Assembly (NCBI GenBank): GCA_039583875.1
Contig: CM077151.1
Coordinates: 119,079,519-119,143,518, forward strand
DNA length: 64,000 nucleotides
Reading direction: 5' to 3'
DNA from: Platanthera guangdongensis
Lineage: Eukaryota; Streptophyta; Magnoliopsida; Asparagales; Orchidaceae
The translations under genes were made by a program, and so were the position numbers. The first letter of the stretch is position 1. Every line of letters begins with the position of its first letter. This document shows positions 1 to 9,838 of the stretch, one piece after another. Below the pieces are notes generated by a model. It ran no database searches and was not told the DNA's origin. It was given only the letters and a program-made list of their open reading frames with translations.

Positions 1-592
1 CGTTTGAGATTTCTCCCACCTTTTTACTATTGTTAAAATATTCGTTTCATTGAGATTCTATTACAAAATAGATATTATATCTATTATTGTCTTTTATCTT
101 GTATATATTTGGATTCAATTTAATAGCAAAAAAATAAATTTATTTAAAATATATTTTGTGAATAATTACAAAATACTAGTGACCAAATATTTTGTCATTA
201 AATGTGACATTTAGTGTCTAAAAGTTTGGTCTCTATTGCATTAAATAATTTGTGACTAAATTGAATTTGGTCACAAAAAATATTTATTGAAAAACAATTT
301 GTTCATTATTGCACTAAATAATTAGTGACTAAATTAATTTGGTCACAAAAAAGAATCTTTTAGCTACAAAATATTTAGTTACTAAAAACAATTAGCAACG
401 AAGATTTCTTTCGTCACTAAAAGTATAAATTTAGTGACCAAAATTATTTTGGTCACAAAATACATTTAAGTGACAGGCCTTTTGCAACCACCTTGTGACA
501 GATTAAATTTGGTCACTAAATGTCTTTTGTGACCAACCCGCAATATTTAGTGACCAAAATTTTGGTCACTAAAAGCCTGTTTTCTTATAGTG
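1..592. mobile_element. Terminal part of a CACTA (En/Spm-type) DNA transposon
   Basis: The right edge at 592 reads ...CTTATAGTG, which on the opposite strand starts CACTATAAG, the usual CACTA terminus. The 590 bases inside it hold many direct and inverted copies of a subterminal motif close to TTTGGTCACTAAAT, for example the palindromic pair at 549-571. The flank starts TTA (593-595). The related unbroken LTR of Gypsy I carries the same sequence without the transposon at 47459-47470, so the insertion edge is fixed by comparison. The rest of the element and its second terminus lie left of the window. No transposase is visible, so it could be autonomous or not. Confidence 0.85.
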
Positions 593-1678
593 TTAGAATG
601 ACTCCCTGTCCAAATTTCAGGTAATTTGGACAAGTAATGAAGTGGGGGCACTCATTTTAGTCTCTGTCTAGCCCTAGGTATAGAATGCACCAAAATGAGT
701 GCCCTGGTCAAACCAAACATCCAAATTGGTCCAAATCAATTTTAAATTAAGGTACAACCCTAGGCTACAACTTTGATATTGACAACTTTCTCTGATTAAG
801 CCTCTAAGTATTTTTAAATTAATTCTTAAGATAACTAACTTTGTGTGACAGAATATACAAAATATATGATATATATAATCTGTTCTTGCACAGATCTTGA
901 CGCAATCTGACGATCACTGGTCATCTTCTTCCTCCAGCTAACGGGTGAGATTTACCCGACCTGGAGCATATTCCAACTCAATTTCACGGCCACTCGGCCA
1001 CCTCCCTGGCCGGCCACCGTCGCCACCACCTTCATTGAGGTGGGGCCTATTGCCGGGCGGCGGCACGGCCGCCGGAGTGGCTGTTTCCGGCGATCCCGAA
1101 CATGAGTTTTCTTCCCGAAAAACCAAGAAAATGAATACATTGATCGGGCTCAATTGAGCCCGATTCTCAATCTAAATGAACCCTAGGATCTACCCATAGA
1201 AGATGGAGAAGGGGAGGATCTTATTGGTGGTCTGGAGATGAGCCGATCTCCGGGTTGCCATGGTGGTTGTGCCGCCGGCCAGATTTCTGGAACTACACAG
1301 TGGGATGCCTTGTCTTCTTCAAGTAAAATGTGTAAACGACTCCCCTGAGTCCAGTGAAGCTTTTAAAACCACCAGATGAGGAAGAGGAAGGGTGTGGGAT
1401 GAATGGCCATTTATGGCCATTAAAGGCTATTCTCGGCCGTGGTGGTGGGGGGTGGGGGTGGGGGGTGGGGGTGAATCTGGCTTGGGGTGGCTAGAAAATG
1501 GCTGGAAACTCCTCTTCTTCCACAGAGGAGTTGAAATCCAGCCATCAAAGGTGGCTCTTGGCCTCCCTAATCCATGAATGGCTTCTTCCTCACTCTTTCT
1601 ATCTCCTCCATTAAGGGTTAGGTGGAGCTCTCTCTCTCTCTCTCTCATAGTCATCAAGGCTGACTTAATCATCCCTTG
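593..1678 (-). repeat. Gypsy I 3' LTR, segment 1 (between CACTA and Gypsy G)
   Basis: This matches 47459-48535 closely, including the GC-rich stretch at 950-1090, a G-rich tract at 1440-1470 and a (CT)n run at 1629-1649. It is cut at 1678 by Gypsy G and resumes at 17785. Short frames in it are not conserved between the two LTR copies and are not genes. TSD of G: CCTTG at 1674-1678. Confidence 0.85.
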
Positions 1679-1953
1679 TGTAACGCCCCCACTTGTCATG
1701 TGGCATATAACAGTGGGTCCGGCTGGGGACCCATGCCATAGGTCACAGACAAGCGGCAGAATTACTTGTGGAAATCAAAATCTACTCGCATCCTAACTCA
1801 ATCCATTCTAGCGCATCATTTTTAAGTTAAATGAACTCAGCTCAGAGAATGTCCACTTCTATATAAACTCCACATTTATATATTAACACCAGGAATGTAT
1901 ACAACTCACACACACATGACCTTAAGGCCTTACAGGTTTCTCTTTGCACAAAA
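1679..1953 (-). repeat. Gypsy G 3' LTR stub
   Basis: About 275 bases match the start of the 5' LTR at 2705-2976. The match stops at the shared string TTTGCACAAA, after which this copy enters gag sequence and the other continues as LTR. The full LTR is about 2.15 kb, so most of this one was lost in a deletion that also removed pol. Confidence 0.8.
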
Positions 1954-2560
1954 GTCCTGCAGGTACGTATCAATATCAGCCTCACCCTGCACCAGCCGTT
2001 GAAACTCGTTCTCCATCGCAATCCGCTGCGACACTGGTAAATATTTAGCGAGAAACAATCGGGAGAATTCATCCATTGAAACCTCCGCTAACCCTCGACC
2101 TTCCAAGTGATGGACCTCCATCTCATCCCACCACAGTCTCGCATCTCCTTCTAACAGAAAAGTGGCTAAGTTCACTTTCTGCTCCTCTGCAGTCTTAATT
2201 GCAGTCAGGATCCTCTTTACTCTAGCCAGCCAATCTTCTGCCTGCGTTGGGGAAATCGCTCCACCAAACGTAGGTGGATGGAACTCCATAAATCTTTTCA
2301 ATGACTAGTCTATTGCTTACGCCTCCACCACAATTGCAGCACGCTCTTGCCTTGCACCAGTCTGTCCTGGTACTCCTGCAGGCCTTACCTGCCCAGTGGG
2401 CTATGCCTGTAATACCGCAAGCACCGTGTCTGTCACCACCCTTATGGTCTCCGCCAAAGGAGGCGTAGGTGCTTCAACGGGTGCTGCACTCTCATCAGAC
2501 CGCTGTGATTCAGACTGCCCAGCACCACTCCTCGCCACCTATCAATGTACAAAACACCAT
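1930..2560 (-). pseudogene. gag: Gypsy G gag fragment
   Basis: The open part at 2301-1930 encodes a Ty3/gypsy retrotransposon gag (capsid) domain: a 'PPTFGG' start, 'AEDWLARVKRIL', 'KVNLATFLLEGDARLWWDEM' and 'FSRLFLAKYLP' follow the family order. The same frame can be traced upstream to about 2560 with three stops, giving a degenerate N-terminus. The 3' side ends abruptly in the LTR stub, so the last few codons (after about 1953) are LTR sequence fused to gag. No zinc knuckle, protease or pol follows. The capsid would package the element's RNA; here it can only be a remnant. Confidence 0.75.
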
Positions 2561-2685
2561 TAATCAGCCATGTCATAACGGTAATGATACATTGCCTACA
2601 CACTCACGCACATTACGTGCATTAAATACATTCCTAGTGGACATTCGTGAGTTCAATTATGTTCTCTCCTCCCAAACAATCTCAA

Positions 2686-2701
2686 CCTGGCTCTGATACC
2701 A
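2686..2701 (-). other. Gypsy G primer-binding site (initiator Met tRNA type)
   Basis: On the minus strand this reads TGGTATCAGAGCCAGG. Its first twelve bases match the 3' end complement of plant initiator tRNA-Met. It lies three bases from the LTR edge at 2705, which fixes the element orientation. Confidence 0.85.
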
Positions 2702-2704
2702 CGT

Positions 2705-4223
2705 TGTAACGCCCCCAATCGTCACGTGGCATATAATGGTGGGTCTGGCCGGGCTCATGCTATAGGTCACTGACAAGCGGTGGAATTACTTGTGGAAATC
2801 AAAATCTACTCGCATCCTAACTCAATCCATTCTAGCGCAACATTTTTAAGTTAAATGAAATCAGCTCAGAGAATTTCCACTACTATATAAACTCCACATT
2901 TATATATTAACACCAGGAATGTATACAACTCACATACACATGGTCTTATGGCCTTACAGGTTTCTCTTTGCACAAATACATTTTCGTACATCGGCATGCA
3001 GGCCGGTCACACATGAAATCCAAACACGGTGGCCTTCGAGGGCCTTCCGCAATAATCCATCCATTCCGCTCATTTCATTACAAGCAACAGCACCTGCAAA
3101 CACATATCCACCAAAGTGAGACAAATAAAGTAACGGTCAACTTTAGCTGACCACTTATAACGACCCTACCCCTTACCCGGGGCAGTGATTCCTTCCTTGT
3201 ATGCATTGCCATATCATAATCTCTATCAATCTATAAATCACATCCATAACACAAACGCTGGTATCCACCAGACGCTCCGTGCACTCAGGGCACTTTCTTG
3301 GTGTACCGGGAATCCCAGTCGTACACCACCGACTGGAGGTTCTTCACTTGCTGGTTGGGCGGCTCAATCCTAGTCCACCAATCCCGCAGGCTGGCGACAT
3401 CCCGTCCATACCACTCAGAGGTACTAACCTCACAGCATCCACAAACAACCAGAGCAGATCGACCCACACCATGTGGTGTAGCAAGCCGGGTTTATCGATG
3501 CTCCCCAGGCATTACCACCAATCAACCCATCACCTATTCCTGCTCGACCCACCCTTGTGGTGCAGTAAGCCGGGTTTAACTCGACTCCCCAGGCATTGCC
3601 ACCAATCGATCCCTTATCTATCCAGATCAACCCACCCTAGTGGTGTAATAGGCTGGGTTTATCTCGCGCTCCCCAGACGTGATACCAATTGATCTCTCAT
3701 CATAACCAGGAGCTTACTCAAAGCCTCCATACATCCATAACCAACATTTATTCATCCATACAACCATTCAATCAAAGCATAAACCTTGCATAGCATCAAA
3801 TCCATGGAGTCTTCTCCGGTTTACCCATGATCATCACCAATCCAAACTACCAGTCCAGATGGGCTTCACACAACATACCTATGTCGTACTCCACACTTCC
3901 GGCTCTAGATGTAGATTCAACCAAGGAATCGCTTACGAGATCCACCTCTTTGTGGAGGATTCCAAGCACATACACAAAGAAAGGACTTCAATGTCCAAGA
4001 AGGAGATCGTTACCCTCGAAGATCGCTTCGGCGCCATGAAGTAGCCGGATGGAAGTCACCGCCTCAGCTTGTCCTTCACAAATCCGCTCTCAGATCTTCA
4101 ATCTGCACTCCACAGCTCCTCCAGCAGCTGACTTTCCTTCCTCCTTCCTTCCCTTTCTTTTTCTCTCTCTCTTGGAATGAGAAGAAGAAGGTGAATATGA
4201 AGATTAAGGGCTTTTATCCACAT
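2705..4223 (-). repeat. Gypsy G 5' LTR, segment 1
   Basis: It starts TGTAACGCC at 2705 and is interrupted at 4223 by Copia A; the rest is 17150-17779 (about 2.15 kb in total). It contains three tandem units of about 84 bp (3457-3705). A TATA-like GGATAAAAG lies at 4211-4219 on the minus strand, immediately beside the Copia A insertion. No gene is supported here. Confidence 0.8.
3457..3705 (-). repeat. Three tandem copies of an about 84-bp unit
   Basis: Units begin near 3457, 3542 and 3625. Each holds a GACCCAC start, GTGGTGTA, a GCCGGGTTTA core and CTCCCCAG, with scattered mismatches. They lie in the transcribed (R/U5) side of the G LTR. Confidence 0.7.
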
Positions 4224-4242
4224 TGAAAGATATTGTACTTAA

Positions 4243-4275
4243 TCACCTAGAGGGGGGGGGGGGGTGAATAGGTGA
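4243..4275 (-). promoter_or_regulatory. Stem with C-tract loop near the LTR end (Copia A 3' LTR)
   Basis: TCACCTA and TAGGTGA form a perfect 7-bp inverted repeat around a long C tract (G on the + strand). The same structure is at 15175-15211 in the other LTR, with a longer tract. Confidence 0.6.
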
Positions 4276-5074
4276 CTTAAATCTTTTTAACTTTTTAGGC
4301 AGAATTCAACTTCTAATCACAGAATTAAATCTACTTTATCACATCACACAATCAGCAATCACAGAATTCCACAAGCATACAGTAGACACACAGTTTTATA
4401 GTGGTTCCCAAAGGTTTGGGTACATCCACTTTCCCCCTTCGCCTATCTAGCAGTGTACTAGATTCGGCCAAACTCCTCCACTATCTCAGAACCCCAAAAC
4501 AGGTTCCTACAGCTCAGGCCCAAGGCCCTACAACTCAGCTTCTTCACAAAGCCTACACTCAGCCACCAAGGCCTACACTCAGCCACCAAGGCCTACACTC
4601 AGCCACAATAGGCCTACACTCAGAGATTCCAATCTCCTACACTCAGGCACTCAAGCCCTACACTCAGCCTTTATAATTACAGACTTACAACACTCAGATA
4701 CCTAAGGATCCTACAAGATAATATGAATACAAAATATTTACTCAACAACTCAGAGACAAGAGAGAAGAATTGTGAGTTTCTTGATGAGTTCTTGGAAGAA
4801 CTCAGCTGAGATCAATCTGACTTGGCTTTCTTCAAAGCTTCTTGAAAGTAGAACACAATAAGATTAATCTCTTCTGCAGTTGATCCTTGATCTCTGCTAC
4901 TTAAGATTCAGAATAAATCTGAACCCTTCTTCTCAGCCTGGTTCCAACGGCTGACTTCTTGGATGGAGCTCTCTCTCTCCAACTACTTAGATCTTCACTT
5001 GATAGCTAGATCTTCTTTGTATTACTTGATGTGTTGATCTTCTAATCCCTCTCTTTCTGTAGACTGTATAAGCC

Positions 5075-5082
5075 TATTTATA
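5075..5082 (-). promoter_or_regulatory. TATA box of Copia A 3' LTR
   Basis: TATAAATA on the minus strand, about 135 bp downstream of the palindrome array. The matching box in the 5' LTR is at 16011-16018. Confidence 0.7.
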
Positions 5083-5217
5083 GTCCTTCTTCATGGTAAC
5101 CGGCTGGTCCAGTTCATAACTGATTTCTGACAACTCTGACAGGTGCAGAAGACCGGCTGGAATGGCAGCTGTCAAGTCATCCAGTCAGTTCTTGAAAATT
5201 CTGTAACTGTCTGAAAG

Positions 5218-6087
5218 TGTCGAGACTGTCTGTCTTTAAGTGTCGACACTTATAGACCAAGTGTCGACACAAGTTGACTCAGTGTCGACACTAGCCTACA
5301 AGGTGTCGACACAACTCCTTGTGTTGTAGATTTTATATCTCGACACTGCTTCTTCTTCATGTGTCGACACTGATAATGTGTGTCGACACAAGGCCTTGTA
5401 CTTCAGTATATTGCTAAGTTCTTGTAAGTGTCGACACATCTCCTTTGTGTCGACACATCTACATGTGTTGAACTTGTCAGTGTCGACACTGCTTCTTGGT
5501 GTCGACACATGTCTTCAGTGTTGATACTTGCTGAGTGTCGACACAGCTCCTTGTGTCGACACATTCTTCTTCTGTTGAGACTTTTGCTGAGTGTCGACAC
5601 ATCTCCTTTGTGTCGACACTTGTACTTAGAATTTTGCTGATCTTTGCTAAGTGTCGACACAGCTCCTTTTGTCGACACTTTCTTCAAGTGTTGAGTCTTC
5701 AGCTGAGTGTCGACACATTCTTTCTTGTGTCGTCACTTTCTTCAAGTGTTGACTCTTCTTCTGAGTGTCGACACATTGCTCTGGGTGTCGACACATATAC
5801 TTAGACTCTGCTGACTTTTGCTGAGTGTCGACACTACCTCCAAGTGTCGACACTTTCTGATGTAGACCCAGTTTCTCTGGGTGTCGTCACAACTGCTAAG
5901 TGTCGACACAGCTTTACTGGCTTTTCTTCATTGAGTGTCGACACAGCTCCTTGTGTCGACACTTTCTGTCTGGTGTCGACTCTGCATCCCTGGTGTCGAC
6001 ACAATGACTCCAAGTGTCGACACTGCTTGCCTGGGTGTCGACACAAGTCTTCTTAAGTGTCGACACTTTCCCTCTGGGTGTCGACAC
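5218..6087 (-). repeat. GTGTCGACAC palindrome array (Copia A 3' LTR)
   Basis: There are roughly 25-30 exact or one-off copies of the 10-bp palindrome GTGTCGACAC. Many come in pairs about 18-20 bp apart, and the pairs recur every 52-61 bp (starts near 5429, 5481, 5535, 5591, 5650, 5706, 5764, 5825). The spacers are TC-rich. Confidence 0.9.
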
Positions 6088-6233
6088 ATGGACTTAGAAA
6101 CTTTTTCTTCTTTCCTGCAAATACTTAACCTGCACAAGTAAACTCAAAACACATCAAATACATTTATGATGTATATCATTGAGTAGGGTGATGCTTCTTC
6201 AAATCAGGTACATTTAAACCAATGTACCCAACA

Positions 6234-6250
6234 ATCTCCCCCTATTTGGA
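6234..6250 (-). other. Copia A polypurine tract
   Basis: The minus strand reads AAATAGGGGGAGAT directly before the LTR. The same string occurs at the homologous place in Copia B and C. Confidence 0.85.
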
Positions 6251-6503
6251 GAAGTCATAACCCTTAGTCAAAGATATACACCATTCATAATAAAATTACA
6301 AAATGATGTAAAGCAGGATTATATATCAGGGAAAACATAAACATGTATCAATCAAACATGTATACATAGACATCATCACATAACAAATATGAAATAGATT
6401 TAACATATAACACATTGTTCTAATATCTGTCATATTCATTTTCAAAAGTTTACAGAATGTTTTACATCAAAAGATTACATAGTAAACTTAAGAAAATTCT
6501 ATT

Positions 6504-9332
6504 CTATTTTTGATCAGCATCTTTGATCACTATCCCTTTTCCAGACTGAATCTTGGCTTGCATAGGGGCTTCAGCAGCTTCAGTATCAACAGGTTTCTTC
6601 CCTTTCAGCTCCTTCTTCTTTAGCTCTTCTGCTTTAATCTTTTGCCTCTCAAAATAATGATATGGCTTGGGAAAGTACTTGCTAGGCTCCTGAGCAGTAG
6701 GAGGTAGCTTTCCCATCTTGGCCTTCCTTCTATATTGGACTATTGCTTCTTGCCTTGTCTCATGTTTCCTCCATTCAAGTTCAGAAAACCATTTATTTCT
6801 GTCTTGTATATTATCTTTTGCAGCTTTTCATGCAGTTAAGATAATATTTCTTGAAGTGGGGCTCCACTGCTCAAAGTCTGGTCTTAGTTCAGCTTGCTCC
6901 CTGAACCTCTTCTTAGACAATCTAGTTTCTTCTTCTTTCTGCAGAGCTTCTTGCATAACCTCTGATACTGGCTGAACCACTTTTTCTAGAATAACCTTCT
7001 GAGTACCATCAGATGGACTATACATGGTCTGGATATCAGCATGTACCATTTCAAAATCTGGAGGAGGGTAGATGACTTGAGCCACTTCAGGTTGCTCCCC
7101 TCCTAGATATGCAGGATTAATCCCAGATTCTGCAATATTATCATCATCACAAAGAGGAGGATATCCAAGAGTAGCTCTGATAGAATTAGAAATCCATTTA
7201 GCATGATCAGAACTGGCTTTGACTAACACCCTCTCCCCCTTTATGACTTCTCTAACCATGTGATCCCTCAAATCATCTTTTTGAAATCGTATTTGGGCAT
7301 CCAAATAGTTGACTCCATCTTTAAAGTAAGGTTTCAACCTTTGGAGTTTGTCAGTTATGATCTTCTGAGAGTCTTGTATGGCAGTCTTAACAGCAGTTAT
7401 TTCTTCTTGGAATGCTTTGTCAAATTCTGCTTTAGCAGTAGCAGTAGAAGTAGTCAGTCCAGCAGCTATGTTCTGTATCTCAGTGATAATGGCATTGTGA
7501 GACTCTGTCAAATTATCATTCATCCTGATTTGATTTTCCAGTACATAGCCTTGCTTTACTTCAAGTTCATCTACTTGAGCTTTGATCTTTTCTTGATGAG
7601 TTGCCAAATACACTACTACATTCCCTCCCTTGTGGAAGCAGTCAGTCATCTCCTTTTTATTAAGATTCATTTCAAATCTTATTGACTTTATATCCTGGGC
7701 CAAATCAAACTGTAATGATTTTTGCCCTTCATCCACATATTTCTCAATGGCATGCCTGTGCTCATCAAGCTTTACCTGTATAGCAACCATAAGAGCACTG
7801 TAATCTATTGATGGTGCTGGCTGTACTATAGGCTGTGGAGCTATGGTTTGCAATGCCTTCTTATAACTCTGGCTCCTTCTTTTGAATACTTGAAATTTCT
7901 TTTTCTTTGCCCTTGTAGCTTCTTCATCTTCAGAGGCTGATGTACTTGCTATCTCTACCGTCTCCTTAGGTAGCTCCTCAACAGCTTGGGGCTTCTCAGG
8001 CTCTTGCCTTGCAGTTTATTCTAGAATTGGCATTTGCTCCACCTCAACTGGAGCATTCTCCCCCTCAGCAGCAGTACATTCCTTCTCAAGGTCTTGTTGA
8101 TCCATATTATGAAATAAATCTTCCATTGTAAATTCTTGTGGTGAATGGGAGGAGAAATTTTTTGCTCATCTACCACTGGATCAGATACAACTTGAACTTC
8201 AACAGATGTATCTTCCATGACAACATCTGGGAGTTGGCTATCCAGCTGAGTTTGCTGATTAACATTAACTAATGGATCAGATAAAACAGTATCCACTTTA
8301 AGGAAATCTAAAGCATTAAGCTCAGTGATTACCTCAAGGATGATGTTTGTAGCTTGCTCACTCTCAAGAGGAGTGGGCTCTTCCACAACTAGTGGCTCCC
8401 CCTGGACTGAATCCTGGTGTAAGGGGCTAGCCTGAGGTAGCTCCCCCCTGCCTTTCAGCAACTACTTGTTGGGCTGGAGATTTCACAGTAGTTCCAGTGT
8501 CTTCTTCATCAGGTGTGAAGACCACTTGCTCTTCACTACCAGAGCTGCTAGTGGAAACCTGAGCCACTGGGGCAGTTTTCTTCTTCTTCTTCTTGTGTGG
8601 GGTTTCTATCTCAGGAGTAGGCATCTCCTTTGTCAAAACTCTATCCCATCTTGAGAAGATTCTCATGTCCATTCTTCTCATGTGGTTGATTTTACTACCA
8701 GCAGCTTGACTCATAACTTCTGGTATAATACCAGCCAGGTATAAACTTAAGATCCTACCCAAGTTGGGTTTCTTCAGACTTTCTTTGATCTTTTCAAAGA
8801 CTATAACATACCAATCTGTTTTCAAAGTGAAGATTATTCTTGTCATAATACTAAACATATGGGATGATACCCTATCATGCCCTCCAGGCTTACTTAAGAT
8901 TACCTTGCCAAAAATTTCAGAAAGGAATTTCCCCTGGCTGTTCATGCCCTTTCTATTAAACACTGATCCAATTTTCATTTTAGAATCCAGACCACACCAT
9001 GCCAATGCATCTCTAGTCCTGGAAGCAGTAACCTCTTCTTCTTCCTTAGTTCTTGGCAACTGAAGGACTTTCCTCAAACTTTTTGGTGAAACCTTAACCT
9101 TTTCACCATGAACCCTAGACTTGATCTTGAGTCCAGAGTCGTCTACTTTAGCACCATTTAGAAACTCTAGAACCTCCTTCTTCCAGATCTTTGTGGGCTC
9201 AGAAACAAGGAATTCTAACCCTGAGTCTGCAACTAGGGTTATCACGTTCTTGATCTCTGGGTCTGCATCCTCAAACGCGTCTCGCACCAGTTCATAGCCT
9301 TCATTGACGTTCTCCTCGAGCTTTGGCGCCAT
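6504..9332 (-). pseudogene. Copia A ORF3: extra protein downstream of pol
   Basis: About 940 codons, start ATG at 9332 (MAPKLEENVNEG). The codons above it to 9380 look like leader. The N-terminal 230 residues form a helical domain: a 'VSPKSLRKVLQLP' region, 'GKVILSKPGGHDRVS', 'LKKPNLGRILSLYL' and 'FSRWDR'. Then come a lysine run, acidic and proline-rich stretches, a coiled-coil-like part (about 7850-7300) and a basic C-terminus (6716-6504). Copia B has a homologue in the same place and strand. It resembles the 'putative plant transposon protein' domain often found beside retroelements; I have not verified this. There are two compensating frameshifts (about 8440 and 8150) and stops near 8018 and 6828. 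I see no signal peptide or membrane helix. An env-like role, as proposed for SIRE elements, is possible but unsupported. Function unknown. Confidence 0.7.
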
Positions 9333-9430
9333 TAGGGTTTGAAGAATTTGAACTGAGACAAGAGAGGTGTCTACACACAAGTTTGGTCTCGAAACTTTTG
9401 AAAGCGTGTCGACAAACTAAGGCAAAATCC

Positions 9431-9438
9431 TATTTATA
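9431..9438 (-). promoter_or_regulatory. Internal TATA box upstream of Copia A ORF3
   Basis: TATAAATA on the minus strand, followed by GG as in the LTR box. It lies 93 bp upstream of the ORF3 ATG (9332) and 46 bp downstream of the internal palindrome array (9484-9812). A telo-box, AAACCCTAA, abuts the ATG at 9331-9340. Confidence 0.6.
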
Positions 9439-9483
9439 CCTTTCTAGGTTTGAAGATGAAAAGGCGGGCAACTAACTTAAATT

Positions 9484-9812
9484 GTGTCGACACTGTCGAT
9501 AAGTGTTGACACTGACTTATAATGTCTCGACACCTATGTGTCGACACAAGTTTAGTCAACATATATATGTGTCGACACTTGTTTATGTGTTGACACCACA
9601 TAACTCGACATTTAGTCGAGACTTTACTTAGATAATTCTGAGTAAACACTAAGTGTCGACACCACCTTGGATGTGTCGACACCTACTTGTCATGTGTCGA
9701 CACTAAATTTTCTGAAGTGTCAATACCAACTTCCTAGATGTGTCGACACCTTTTCCCTGAAGTGTCGACACCACTTTTCTGTGTCGACACAGATATCTCT
9801 GTGTGTCGACAC
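9484..9812 (-). repeat. Internal GTGTCGACAC array between pol and ORF3 (Copia A)
   Basis: About a dozen exact or near copies of the LTR palindrome fill the gap between the pol stop (9839) and ORF3. A further partial copy is at 9406. This stretch is otherwise non-coding. Confidence 0.9.
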
Positions 9813-9838
9813 CTTTTGACTTAGCCATTTCTATAAAC

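Larger units (their letters stand above)
4224..6233 (-). repeat. Copia A 3' LTR
   Basis: 2010 bp; in the sense direction it starts TGTTGGGTA and ends CTTTCA. It holds the GTGTCGACAC array (5218-6087), a TATA box (5075-5082), a run of CACTCAGCC-type short repeats (4555-4670) and the C-tract stem (4243-4275). Short frames through the array are by-products of the repeat. Confidence 0.9.

Noticed and set aside
1427..1796. Overlapping frames in the GC-rich part near 945-1796
   Set aside because: They lie in the Gypsy I LTR, are not kept in the matching copy at 47800-48540, and show no known motif.
4251..4264. Poly-G run as an assembly artefact
   Set aside because: Such tracts occur in both LTRs of three different elements inside a conserved stem, so they are real, although exact lengths may be unreliable.
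5218..6087. Regular repeat array resembling a CRISPR locus
   Set aside because: The repeat is a 10-bp palindrome with irregular short spacers inside a plant LTR, and both LTRs carry the same spacers; no cas genes.
8021..8461. Separate gene between two ORF3 frames
   Set aside because: It is the middle of ORF3 reached by two compensating frameshifts; the flanking frame resumes after it.
6504..9332. Calling ORF3 a transposase or envelope gene
   Set aside because: No DDE motif, no signal peptide and no convincing membrane helix; the similarity to a 'plant transposon protein' domain is by memory only.
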